Positions 26,188 to 34,385 of a DNA stretch of 64,000 nucleotides are shown piece by piece. A program made the translations under genes and the position numbers. Each line of letters begins with the position of its first letter. Position 1 is the stretch's first letter. The stretch is taken from NCBI GenBank assembly GCA_020635915.1, contig JACJYU010000001.1:1650501-1714500 (forward strand). The letters run 5' to 3'. The notes beneath the pieces were generated by a model that had not been told where the DNA came from, did no database searches, and saw nothing but the letters and a program-made list of their open reading frames with translations. This stretch comes from Flammeovirgaceae bacterium. GTDB taxonomy: Bacteria > Bacteroidota > Bacteroidia > Cytophagales > Cyclobacteriaceae.

Positions 26188-27047
26188 CCCGCCCATCTTA
26201 CCTCACGGACGGGGCAATCAGGGCTTTTATAGCTTCTGCACTTGACGAGGACATCGGTGAGGGGGACCATTCTTCCCTGGCGGCCGTCCCCGGCCACGCC
26301 ACCAACAAGGCCAACCTGTTGATCAAGGCAGACGGCATTATCGCTGGCGTGGAGCTGGCGGAAAAAATTTTCAAATATTATGACCCCCGCATCGCCATTG
26401 ATTTTTATAAAAAAGACGGGGATGCAATAAAGAAGGGGGAGGTTGCTTTTGTGGTCGAGGGGCCTTCCCGCTCCCTGCTGTCCACGGAGCGCCTGGTGCT
26501 CAATTGCATGCAGCGCATGAGCGGTATTGCCACCTACACCCACCGGTTGTGCCAAATGATCAGGGGCACCACCGCCCAAATAATGGACACACGGAAAACC
26601 ACCCCCAACTTCCGGCTGCCGGAAAAGTGGGCCGTCCTGATTGGCGGTGGGCTCAACCACAGGTTTGCCCTGTACGACATGATCATGTTGAAAGACAACC
26701 ACATCGACCTGGCTGGCGGAATAGGGAAAGCCATCAGTAACACAAAAACCTACCTCGCCTCGCAGGACCAAAAACTAAAGGTAGAGGTGGAGGTGCGCTC
26801 ATTGAAAGAAGTGGGGGAAGTGCTGCGGGTGGGGGGCGTGGACACCATCATGCTGGACAACATGGCCCCGTCCGTGATGAAGGAGGCCGTGGCCATGATA
26901 GATGGCCGGTGCAAGACCGAAGCCAGTGGCGGCATAACGGAATCGACCCTTCGTGAGGTGGCCGGGTGTGGGGTGGACTTCATATCGGTAGGGGCACTTA
27001 CGCATTCTGTCAAAAGCCTGGATTTGAGCCTTAAAGTGCTTGAATAA
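26184..27047 (+). CDS. nadC: nicotinate-nucleotide pyrophosphorylase (quinolinate phosphoribosyltransferase)
   Basis: A 287-residue enzyme of de novo NAD synthesis that turns quinolinate and PRPP into nicotinate mononucleotide. The diagnostic stretch is RKTTPNFR (residues about 137-144), followed by GGGLNHRFAL and MLKDNH. The C-terminal barrel has MLDNM and SGGI for phosphate binding. It overlaps the DUF4783 gene by ATGA. nadA and nadB are not in the window. Confidence 0.94.
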   Translation: MTRPSYLTDGAIRAFIASALDEDIGEGDHSSLAAVPGHATNKANLLIKADGIIAGVELAEKIFKYYDPRIAIDFYKKDGDAIKKGEVAFVVEGPSRSLLSTERLVLNCMQRMSGIATYTHRLCQMIRGTTAQIMDTRKTTPNFRLPEKWAVLIGGGLNHRFALYDMIMLKDNHIDLAGGIGKAISNTKTYLASQDQKLKVEVEVRSLKEVGEVLRVGGVDTIMLDNMAPSVMKEAVAMIDGRCKTEASGGITESTLREVAGCGVDFISVGALTHSVKSLDLSLKVLE

Positions 27048-27072
27048 ATTTTTACGCTTCGGGCAAACCGCC

Positions 27073-27080
27073 TAATTTTG
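27073..27080 (+). promoter_or_regulatory. -7 promoter element of the YcxB-like gene
   Basis: TAATTTTG is a perfect TAnnTTTG, 28 bases before ATG 27109. It lies just behind the nadC stop. Confidence 0.5.
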
Positions 27081-27108
27081 CCCCTCATTTTCTATCGTAA
27101 CCCATATC

Positions 27109-27582
27109 ATGATCGTAAAGACCAAAAATTACAGGTTGGAAAAGAAAAACTATATACGCATGGCCATGCGCAACATCCTAAAGCAACAATGGTGGGTAGC
27201 GCTGATTGTGGTGGCCATCTGTATGGGTTATGTGTGGATTCCCAACATCTGGTGGTTTATCGGGGCATCGATAGGGGCGGTCCTTTACCTGCTTTTTTGG
27301 TGGATACAATTTTATGGCGTCACCCAACTGGAACAGGGGAAAATGCTTTTTGAAAGGTTGTCGTACGAAATCACCAGCCAGCAGGTGCTGATCAAAGTGA
27401 GCGCGCGAGAAGGGATGCCCATGAAATGGGACCAGATCAAACGGGCCTACATCGGCAAGGATTATTTCCTGCTCATGGTAAACAAAGCCCAGTTGATACA
27501 CCTCCCGTTTAAAATCTTCAATAGCGAAAACGAGAGGAAGTTCGTCACCAGCATTCTTCGGACAAAAGGATACATCAAGTAG
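27109..27582 (+). CDS. YcxB-like membrane protein
   Basis: A 157-residue protein with two close membrane helices (about residues 27-67: WWVALIVVAICMGYVW and IWWFIGASIGAVLYLLFWW). The cytoplasmic C-terminal domain is of the YcxB type, a PH-like beta barrel ending in a helix (FNSENERKFVTSIL). No enzymatic residues are evident and no function is established for the family. It has its own -7 element and is followed by recX. Confidence 0.7.
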   Translation: MIVKTKNYRLEKKNYIRMAMRNILKQQWWVALIVVAICMGYVWIPNIWWFIGASIGAVLYLLFWWIQFYGVTQLEQGKMLFERLSYEITSQQVLIKVSAREGMPMKWDQIKRAYIGKDYFLLMVNKAQLIHLPFKIFNSENERKFVTSILRTKGYIK

Positions 27583-27642
27583 CCGGTGGGATTGAACCGT
27601 ACTTTTATTGATTTCCATGCCCAACCTTAGCACTTTTGGGTT

Positions 27643-28119
27643 GTGGAAAAACGGCATCAGAAGCTAACCCCCCAACAAGCCCTCCAAAAAATATACCGCT
27701 ACTGCGCCTATCAGGAGCGGTCGCACAAGGAGGTGCGCAACAAATTGTACAGCTATGGCCTCTGGACAAGCGAGGTAGAGGATTTGCTGGCACGGCTGAT
27801 CACGGAAGACTTCCTCAACGAAGAGCGTTTTGCCAAATCTTTTGCAGGAGGAAAGTTCCGCATGAAAAAGTGGGGCAGGCGCAAGATCGAAAAGGAATTG
27901 GAAAACCATGGCCTTTCACACCGGTGCACCCGCATCGGGTTGCAGGAGATAGACGGCCAGGAATACCATCGCGTGCTCACCGCCCTGATCCAAAAAAAGT
28001 GGGCAGCCACCGATGAGGGCAATCCCTTTAAAAAGAAAGACAAAGTGGCGCGCTATGCCATTATGAAGGGCTTTGAACCTGACCTGGTTTGGGGTATTCT
28101 TAAGGAAATGCCTTCCTGA
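27643..28119 (+). CDS. recX: RecX-family regulatory protein
   Basis: A 158-residue all-helical protein made of three-helix repeats, as in RecX, which binds the RecA filament and limits its activity. Diagnostic segments are YCAYQERSHKEVRNKL, LITEDFLNEERFAKSFA and KKWGRRKIEKELENHG. It starts with GTG 27643. recA is not in the window, so the gene is separated from its usual partner, as is common in Bacteroidota. The length matches the family. Confidence 0.88.
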   Translation: MEKRHQKLTPQQALQKIYRYCAYQERSHKEVRNKLYSYGLWTSEVEDLLARLITEDFLNEERFAKSFAGGKFRMKKWGRRKIEKELENHGLSHRCTRIGLQEIDGQEYHRVLTALIQKKWAATDEGNPFKKKDKVARYAIMKGFEPDLVWGILKEMPS

Positions 28120-28234
28120 TCTGTTGTATGGAAGACAAATAGGGCATTTTTAAGAATCAAATGCGTGCCTTGTCCCGTTTGTTCATTAAAATTATCAAGG
28201 CCAAGGGAGTTGCTTTTCCCGGCCGTTCCATTTT

Positions 28235-28693
28235 ATGAGACATCCAATCTTCCTTCTGGTGGGGCTGCTCGTGGCCACGGCCTTGCATGCGCAAACGGAG
28301 GCCTCCCGTATTAAAAACTTCAACGTAAAAAATTCGCTTGCCCTGGAGGGGTACGACCCGGTGAGCTACTACACCGGCAGGCCTGTGAAAGGCAAGGCCG
28401 AATTTAGCTTTGTGTACAAAAAAATCACCTATCGGTTTGGCAGCCAGGCAAACCTGGACAAGTTCAAGGCGAGCCCCGGCAAATATGAGCCTGCCTATGG
28501 GGGATGGTGTGCCTATGCGATGGGGGAAACCGGGGAAAAGGTGAAGGTTGACCCCGAAACCTTCAAGATATTGGATGGCCGGCTGCTCTTGTTTTACAAT
28601 TTTAGGGGAAACGACACGCTCAACGATTGGAACAAAAACGAGAAAGGCTTGAAGGTGAAGGCCGATCAAAACTGGAAAAAAATTGTGCAATAG
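28235..28693 (+). CDS. secreted YHS-domain protein
   Basis: A 152-residue exported protein. The signal peptide ends near residue 18 (LHAQ). A YHS domain follows with ALEGYDPVSYYT, YRFGSQANLDKFKASPGKYEPAYGGWCAYAM. The Tyr, His/Asn and Ser core is usual for proteins that may bind metal or an organic ligand. The region after 110 (LLFYNFRGNDTLNDW) is typical of the secreted Bacteroidota and Proteobacteria version. The start codon overlaps the stop of a 25-codon frame beginning at 28161. Confidence 0.8.
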   Translation: MRHPIFLLVGLLVATALHAQTEASRIKNFNVKNSLALEGYDPVSYYTGRPVKGKAEFSFVYKKITYRFGSQANLDKFKASPGKYEPAYGGWCAYAMGETGEKVKVDPETFKILDGRLLLFYNFRGNDTLNDWNKNEKGLKVKADQNWKKIVQ

Positions 28694-28746
28694 GTTGATT
28701 GCAAAGCACTTCCATAAATATATTTACCTTCCCGATAAAAAAACTT

Positions 28747-29262
28747 ATGCACCTGGTAAAGGCTTCTTACTCCATTTTGTCGCAGTTGGCCTCTCTTGTG
28801 GAACAAATTGAAGATAAAGACTTTTCGAAGCCATGCCCCTCCCTCGGGAATTCAAGCATTGGGCAGCACCTCAGGCACACCCTTGAATTCTTCCTTTGCC
28901 TCCAGGCGGGATATGGCCGCGGGGTGGTGAATTACGACAAACGGCCTCACGATCCAATAATGGAAAAGGACAAGTCCATGGCACTGGCCGCCATCCACCA
29001 GGTCAAGGAGTTCATTTCCGGGAAAACCGAGGATGCCGCGCTGGTCCTGGAGGTCGGCTACGAACCTGATCGGGAAGATGGCATAAAGATGGGCACCAAC
29101 TATTTTCGTGAGCTCACTTATAATATCGAGCATGCCGTCCACCACATGGCCATTATAAAAATTGGCGTGAAGGAAGTGGCCCCGTATGTTTCATTGCCTG
29201 ATGGCTTTGGCATTGCCGCCTCTACCATCCGCTACAACGCCAGCCCTGCCGCCCTTCGTTGA
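28747..29262 (+). CDS. DinB-like protein
   Basis: A 171-residue four-helix-bundle protein of the DinB/YfiT superfamily, counted from ATG 28747. Potential metal ligands are the His residues in IGQHLRHTLEF and in YNIEHAVHHMAIIKIG, the usual three-His arrangement. Members are metal-dependent transferases or hydrolases that often use low-molecular-weight thiols, but the activity of this one is unknown. It lies immediately before the ATP-grasp gene on the same strand. Confidence 0.7.
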   Translation: MHLVKASYSILSQLASLVEQIEDKDFSKPCPSLGNSSIGQHLRHTLEFFLCLQAGYGRGVVNYDKRPHDPIMEKDKSMALAAIHQVKEFISGKTEDAALVLEVGYEPDREDGIKMGTNYFRELTYNIEHAVHHMAIIKIGVKEVAPYVSLPDGFGIAASTIRYNASPAALR

Positions 29263-29271
29263 AATGCCAAA

Positions 29272-30315
29272 ATGGACAGCCACCACCGCCTCCTAAGAAG
29301 CAATTTTTTTATTAGGTTGAAAAGCTGGGAGTACTGGCCTTTTGGCGTGGTGCAGGCACCCCTTTTTCTTTACTGGCTATGGCTTTCCCTAAAGGCCCGT
29401 TCACTGCTTTTCTTTTCCGCGTCCAATCCGGGCATCCTTACAGGCGGCATGTTTGGCGAATCCAAATACGGCATCCTTCAAAAAATACCGGCAGCGCTAA
29501 GGCCCCGGTGCATGCTTGTGCCCCATCCGGCCGAAACCGGTGTGGTATTGCAAAGATTAAAAGACGAAGGATTTTCCTTTCCGCTCATTTTTAAACCCGA
29601 CCTTGGCGAAAGGGGGTGGATGGTAAAAAAAATCGAATCCAAAGAAGCCTTGTACCGTTATGTGGATAGGGCCAAATGGGATTTTATCGTACAGGAATAC
29701 GTCCCCCTTCCGTTGGAGTTCAGCGTGTTCTATGCAAGGCACCCGGAAGAAAATACTGGCAAGGTCACCTCCGTTACAAAAAAGGAAATGCTCACCGTAA
29801 CAGGCGATGGCAAGGCCACGTTGAAAGAACTCATTTTAAGTAAGGACCGGGCCAGGCTTCAATGGGAAATATTAAAAAGGGATTTTGCCGGCCAACTGGA
29901 AACCGTGCCTGCCCGCGGTCAGCCAGTCGAGTTGGTGCCGATAGGCAACCACTGCCTGGGCACCAAATTCCTGGACCACAACCACCTCATCACAAAAAAG
30001 CTATGCGAATCGTTTGACCGCATCAGCAAACAAGTGGAAGGGTTTTATTTTGGACGGTACGACCTGAGGGTGGCCTCCCTGCGGAACCTGGAGGAAGGGA
30101 ATGTCATGGTGATGGAATTAAATGGCTGTGGGGCGGAGCCTTCCCACATTTATCATCCGGGAGCATCACTTTTCAAAGCTGTCCGTTTCCTGTTTTCACA
30201 CTGGCGCACCCTTTACCACATTGGCATCGCCAACCACAGGCGCGGTGCCCCATACCTGCCTTTGAAGGAGGGCATCCGGATATATAGAAAATTCAAGGCG
30301 GTTGTTTCTTCATGA
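29272..30315 (+). CDS. ATP-grasp ligase of unknown substrate
   Basis: A 347-residue protein with an N-terminal amphipathic region that includes a hydrophobic stretch (FGVVQAPLFLYWLWLSL, about residues 24-40), perhaps membrane associated. An ATP-grasp fold follows. LIFKPDLGERGWMV is the first ATP-binding strand, FIVQEYVPLPLEFSV the hinge region and VMELNGCGAEPSH the metal-binding Glu-x-Asn. It resembles D-Ala-D-Ala ligase-like peptide ligases. The start is 10 bases after dinB-like. It overlaps the LysE exporter by four bases, which suggests that it makes a product that is exported. Confidence 0.7.
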   Translation: MDSHHRLLRSNFFIRLKSWEYWPFGVVQAPLFLYWLWLSLKARSLLFFSASNPGILTGGMFGESKYGILQKIPAALRPRCMLVPHPAETGVVLQRLKDEGFSFPLIFKPDLGERGWMVKKIESKEALYRYVDRAKWDFIVQEYVPLPLEFSVFYARHPEENTGKVTSVTKKEMLTVTGDGKATLKELILSKDRARLQWEILKRDFAGQLETVPARGQPVELVPIGNHCLGTKFLDHNHLITKKLCESFDRISKQVEGFYFGRYDLRVASLRNLEEGNVMVMELNGCGAEPSHIYHPGASLFKAVRFLFSHWRTLYHIGIANHRRGAPYLPLKEGIRIYRKFKAVVSS

Positions 30316-30926
30316 TGGAAATATTCCTGGTTTTCTTTCTCGGTGCCTTTTTCAGTTTTATCGGGTCCATTCCGCCCGGCACCCTTAACCTTTCCGTGTT
30401 GCAACTGGGCCTGGAGGGAAAAGTGAAAGTCGCCCTTCGGTTTGCCCTGGCGGTTTCCATTATTGAATACCCTTATGCATGGATTGCCGTGCAGTTTGAG
30501 GGCTGGGTCACCTCGGCCCCTATGGTGATTGAAAATTTTCAGTTGGTCACGGCCATTGTAATGATGGGCATAGGGGCACTCAACCTATGGGCTGCGGAAA
30601 AACCCACATCCTTTTCCGTGAGGTTTAATGAAAGTGGGTTTCGCAGGGGCCTGGTGTTGAGCATCCTCAACCCCATGGCCATCCCTTTCTGGATTGGCAT
30701 AACCGCCTACCTCAAAGCACAGGGCTGGATGTCCCTTTCTTCCTCCTGGCAAATTCACAGCTATGTCCTGGGCACCTCTATTGGCGCCATGGGCCTATTG
30801 ACGGTCTTTGCCCTGATGGCCGGAAAGCTTGCCCCCTATCTCAAACACGGCAAAATGGCAAAACGCATCCCCGGCATTACCTTGCTGGTGCTCGGCCTTT
30901 ATGCCTTCGCCAAATACCTTTTATGA
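30312..30926 (+). CDS. LysE-family exporter
   Basis: A 204-residue membrane protein with six helices. The family start IGSIPPGTLNLSV (residues 17-29) and the NPMAIPFWIG motif in the middle identify the LysE/RhtB superfamily of amino acid or small-solute exporters. The order of helices is normal. Overlap with the ATP-grasp gene (ATGA at 30312) implies a shared job, so a dipeptide, amino acid or modified amino acid is a reasonable cargo. This is inferred from context only. Confidence 0.8.
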   Translation: MMEIFLVFFLGAFFSFIGSIPPGTLNLSVLQLGLEGKVKVALRFALAVSIIEYPYAWIAVQFEGWVTSAPMVIENFQLVTAIVMMGIGALNLWAAEKPTSFSVRFNESGFRRGLVLSILNPMAIPFWIGITAYLKAQGWMSLSSSWQIHSYVLGTSIGAMGLLTVFALMAGKLAPYLKHGKMAKRIPGITLLVLGLYAFAKYLL

Positions 30927-30929
30927 GCT

Positions 30930-31508
30930 TCACCTCAGCTTCTTCGTTTCCCGATACCTAAAACAACTGGCCAGGTGGTCGTTGACCAAACCACAGGCCT
31001 GCATGTGCGCGTACATCACCGTGCTGCCAACAAACTTAAAACCACGGCCAATCAAATCTTTGCTCAATGCGTCCGACTCTTTGGTGGTGGCCGGCACTTC
31101 CTTCAACGAGCCCCATCTGTTCACTATGGGTTTTCCTCCCACGAATTGCCAGATGTACTTGTCAAAGGCCCCAAACTCTTTCTGTACCTCAAGAAACCTC
31201 TTTGCATTGTTCACGGCAGCATTTACTTTCAGCCTATTCCTTACAATCGCAGGGTCCAGCAGCAGTTTTTCCACCTTCGGTGCGGAAAACCGCGCTACCT
31301 TCACAGGATCAAAGCCGGCAAATAATTTCCGGTACCCTTCCCTTTTCCTCAAAATGGTTGACCAACTGAGGCCGGCCTGGGCGCCTTCCAGGACAAGGAA
31401 TTCAAAATGCTTAAGGTCGTCATGCACGGGCACGCCCCACTCCGTATCGTGGTATTGGATGTACTGGTCAAAGCCCAGGCACCAACCACATCGTTTTTTT
31501 CCCTTCAT
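30930..31508 (-). CDS. tag: DNA-3-methyladenine glycosylase I
   Basis: A 192-residue base-excision repair enzyme that removes 3-methyladenine. The Tag family signature KRCGWC, YHDTEWGVPVHDDLKHFE and LEGAQAGLSWSTIL are all visible. The zinc-binding Cys and His residues lie at the N-terminus and in the C-terminal MYAHMQACGLVNDH. ATG 31508 is preferred to an upstream in-frame start at 31586 because the family begins just before KRCGWC. It is convergent with the lysE-like gene. Confidence 0.93.
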   Translation of the reverse strand: MKGKKRCGWCLGFDQYIQYHDTEWGVPVHDDLKHFEFLVLEGAQAGLSWSTILRKREGYRKLFAGFDPVKVARFSAPKVEKLLLDPAIVRNRLKVNAAVNNAKRFLEVQKEFGAFDKYIWQFVGGKPIVNRWGSLKEVPATTKESDALSKDLIGRGFKFVGSTVMYAHMQACGLVNDHLASCFRYRETKKLR

Positions 31509-31749
31509 TCCCTTTTTAAAATCAATGAGAAGCCATGGGTAAAAATCGTAACTTTCTTGCAAAGAAGCACAAATGAAAACCGCCATTTAATGGCCATTGA
31601 CCCCAATGGCAACCGATGCTTCCATAAAACCATCAAGGTCAATTGTTAACAGTTAAAAACCTGGGCCATCGTCATCTGGTTTTCTCGTGGCGCTGGGCTT
31701 ACCTTTCCGTATTTTTCCTATCTTGAACATTGAAATTAACCCTTGCTAT

Positions 31750-32271
31750 ATGAAATATTTGTTGACGATTGCCCTGCCACTACTGATGGGCGTGCCCACT
31801 TTCGCGCAAAAAGCCGACTACGATAAAAGGGTGGGGGAATTGGGGATTGATTTGATCGCCCCCACCAAGCCCAGTGCCAACTATGTCAAGGCCGTGCGTA
31901 CAGGCAACCTGCTTTTTCTTTCCGGCCATGGGCCCAGCCGCCCGGAAGGTGGCAGCACCACAGGCAAGTTGGGCGAAGACATGAGCATTGAAGAAGGTTA
32001 TGCGGCAGCAAGGCAGGCGGGCATTTCGTTGCTCTCCACCATGAAGGCCGAACTGGGCAGCCTGAACAAAGTAAAGCGCGTGGTGAAGGTATTGGGCATG
32101 GTAAACTGCACCCCCGACTTTAAAGACCAGCCAAAAGTGATCAACGGCTGCTCCGACCTGCTGGTAGAGGTTTTTGGCGATAAGGGAAAACACGCGCGCT
32201 CTGCAGTGGGCATGAACGCATTGCCCAGCAACATTGCAGTGGAGATCGAAGTTATTGTGGAAGTAGAATGA
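31750..32271 (+). CDS. exported RidA/YjgF-family protein
   Basis: A 173-residue protein with a cleavable signal peptide (MKYLLTIALPLLMGVPTFA-Q), so it works in the periplasm. The RidA fold follows: LLFLSGHGPSRP, then KRVVKVLGMVNCTPDF and the final SAVGMNALPSNIAVEIEVIVEV. The Arg in HARSAVGM corresponds to the imine-deaminating Arg of cytosolic RidA. A periplasmic member is less usual, and its substrate is unknown. It stands alone between tag and the Cys/Met enzyme. Confidence 0.82.
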   Translation: MKYLLTIALPLLMGVPTFAQKADYDKRVGELGIDLIAPTKPSANYVKAVRTGNLLFLSGHGPSRPEGGSTTGKLGEDMSIEEGYAAARQAGISLLSTMKAELGSLNKVKRVVKVLGMVNCTPDFKDQPKVINGCSDLLVEVFGDKGKHARSAVGMNALPSNIAVEIEVIVEVE

Positions 32272-32291
32272 GGCCGGGGTTGGCGTGCCCG

Positions 32292-33419
32292 CTATAATGC
32301 TTTTTTGATATCATTGATCAAGTCAGCGGGGTCTTCTATGCCCACCGAAAGGCGCACCAATTTATCGCTTATGCCTGCCGCTTTCCGTTCTTCTGCGGTA
32401 AGCTTGGCGTGGGAGGTTTTCACCGGTGAGTTAATGGTGCTCTCCACGCCCCCCAGGCTGACCGCCCGTTTGATGTATTTCAGCTTTTTCATGAAAGGGC
32501 CCGGGCCACCCTTCAACTCAAACGACAGCATGCCCCCAAAGCCCCCTGGCATTTGCCTTTTTGCCACACTGTGGGAGGGGTGCGTTTCCAGGCCGGGGTA
32601 ATATACTTTCCCTACTTTGCTTTCTGCCTCCAGGAACCGGGCAATGGCCATGGCATTACTGTTTTGCTGGTTTACCCGCAGCACAATGGTTTTCAGGCTC
32701 CGCTCCACCAGGTAGCAGGCTTGCGCATCAAGGCTGCCGCCAAATTGTATGGCGTTAGGTTTTATTTTTTCGGTGAGTTTTTTTGTAGACACCATCAGCC
32801 CGCAGCACAAATCGCTGTGGCCTCCAATATATTTGGTGCCACTGTGCACAACAATGTCCACCCCGAGGTCAATCGGGTTCTGGTTGACGGGGGAGGCAAA
32901 CGTGTTGTCGATCACCGTGGTAAGTTGGTGTTTCTTGGCAATGCCCACCACTTTTTTTATGTCCGTGATTTTCAAAAGCGGGTTGGAGGGCGTTTCGATA
33001 TAAATGGCCCTGGTTGCCCGGCAAATGGCTTTTTCAAAATTCGAAGGATCAGCGGCATCCACCATTGTATGCGTTATGCCAAGCCGGTCAAGCCCGTGCA
33101 GCACCGCATGATGGGTGCCCCCGTAAAGGTCGCTTTGAAAAACTATATGGTCCCCGGGCTTTGCCAATGCCAATAGGGAGGTCATGATGGCGGCCATCCC
33201 AGAACTGAATACCAGGCCCGCCTCCCCATTCTCCAATGCTGCGATTTTTTCGGCCACCGCCAATTGGTTGGGCGTATTGTAATACCTTGGGTACCTCACT
33301 GTTTCTTCGTAATCATAGGCAGAGGAGAGGTACACCGGGTTTACCACCCCGCCATAGAGGGGGTCTCCGGCTGAGCCGGCATGAACACTTTGTGTAAGCT
33401 TGGAAGGTTTTGGTTTCAT
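32292..33419 (-). CDS. cystathionine gamma-synthase/lyase-type PLP enzyme
   Basis: A 375-residue Cys/Met-metabolism PLP enzyme. The PLP lysine is in HSGTKYIGGHSD, the cofactor ring stacks with the Tyr of DLYGGTH, and IETPSNP and FASP are typical. Family members are cystathionine gamma-synthase, beta- or gamma-lyase and methionine gamma-lyase; specificity cannot be read from the motif set alone. ATG 33419 is chosen as the family-like start, while ATG 33440 and 33443 are alternatives. The -7 element at 33459-33452 supports a start at or after 33443. Confidence 0.9.
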   Translation of the reverse strand: MKPKPSKLTQSVHAGSAGDPLYGGVVNPVYLSSAYDYEETVRYPRYYNTPNQLAVAEKIAALENGEAGLVFSSGMAAIMTSLLALAKPGDHIVFQSDLYGGTHHAVLHGLDRLGITHTMVDAADPSNFEKAICRATRAIYIETPSNPLLKITDIKKVVGIAKKHQLTTVIDNTFASPVNQNPIDLGVDIVVHSGTKYIGGHSDLCCGLMVSTKKLTEKIKPNAIQFGGSLDAQACYLVERSLKTIVLRVNQQNSNAMAIARFLEAESKVGKVYYPGLETHPSHSVAKRQMPGGFGGMLSFELKGGPGPFMKKLKYIKRAVSLGGVESTINSPVKTSHAKLTAEERKAAGISDKLVRLSVGIEDPADLINDIKKAL

Positions 33420-33451
33420 TGCGTTGATCTTTTTGGCCATCATATACGGAA

Positions 33452-33459
33452 CAAATATA
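33452..33459 (-). promoter_or_regulatory. -7 promoter element of the cystathionine synthase/lyase gene
   Basis: TATATTTG on the minus strand, a perfect TAnnTTTG, is 8 bases before ATG 33443 and 32 bases before ATG 33419. Confidence 0.5.
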
Positions 33460-33617
33460 GCAGGCACATGCCAGGCCTGTGCGTGGCGGTTTGATTTTCC
33501 TTTGTTTAAGGCCACCTAAGGCAAAATGCAATTTACGAACGGTCGGGGCATGGGCTTGTGGTTTTCCGTATTATTATAAATTCCGGCTTATCTTGTGGCC
33601 GGTAATTGGTATCGCCC

Positions 33618-34385
33618 ATGAATATGGATCCCCAGGTATGGATTTTGCCAACAGTGGCCTTGCTTATGCTGGTTGGGATGGCCATCGCCCTTTTGGTGGC
33701 CCTCCGCCATAAAAAGCGGATGAAGGAAGAGGTCAAAAAGCTACGCCAGGAAACAGGCAACCAAAGAAAAATGCTCAAAGCCGCCCTGGAGGCCCAGGAA
33801 AGCGAGCGAAGGCGCCTTGCCAAAGACCTCCAAGACAACCTGGGGATGATGCTGATGACCATGCGTGTCAGCCTCAACAGCCTGCCGGGTGGCCAGGCGG
33901 CCGAACTTTTGCCCTTGGTGGACCAAACCCACGAATCCGTGCAAAGGATGTCATGGGGCCTGATGCCGCCTACCCTGGACAATTTCGGGCTGCCCCAGTC
34001 CATTCAAGAAATGTGCAAACGCTTTTCAAAGGAGGAAGCAACGGAAATATCCTACCGCGAAGAAGGCCAGCCGCTATCCCTGGACAAGGACCAGGAATTG
34101 CTGATTTTCAGGATAGCACAAGAGGCATGCTGTAATGCCCTCAAGCACGCACGCGCATCAAATATCGCCATCGGCTTGGTGTGGGGCCAAGACGGCCTTC
34201 AACTAACCGTCACAGACAATGGCGTTGGGTTTGACCTGGCCGGGATAAAACACAAGGTTGGCGGGAGGCACGGGCTGGGGCTGTACAACATGGAGAACAG
34301 GGTGGCTTTGCTGGGGGGGGGATTGGATTTTAAAAAAAACAACCCTTCTGGAACGGTTGTTTCGGTAGTGGTACCTTTGACGTAA
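33618..34385 (+). CDS. NarX-type sensor kinase lacking the phosphoacceptor His
   Basis: A 255-residue membrane-anchored protein. One N-terminal helix (about residues 8-29) is followed by a coiled coil, a HisKA_3 dimerisation motif and an ATPase domain. The family motif should read ...LHDxLG, but here it is ERRRLAKDLQDNLG: Gln72 stands where the phosphorylated His belongs. The N box with Asn173, DNGVGF (200-205) and GLGL (219-222) are intact, so ATP can probably be bound. The next gene is its regulator, starting directly after the stop. It may act as a phosphatase, a pseudokinase or a scaffold. Confidence 0.8.
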   Translation: MNMDPQVWILPTVALLMLVGMAIALLVALRHKKRMKEEVKKLRQETGNQRKMLKAALEAQESERRRLAKDLQDNLGMMLMTMRVSLNSLPGGQAAELLPLVDQTHESVQRMSWGLMPPTLDNFGLPQSIQEMCKRFSKEEATEISYREEGQPLSLDKDQELLIFRIAQEACCNALKHARASNIAIGLVWGQDGLQLTVTDNGVGFDLAGIKHKVGGRHGLGLYNMENRVALLGGGLDFKKNNPSGTVVSVVVPLT

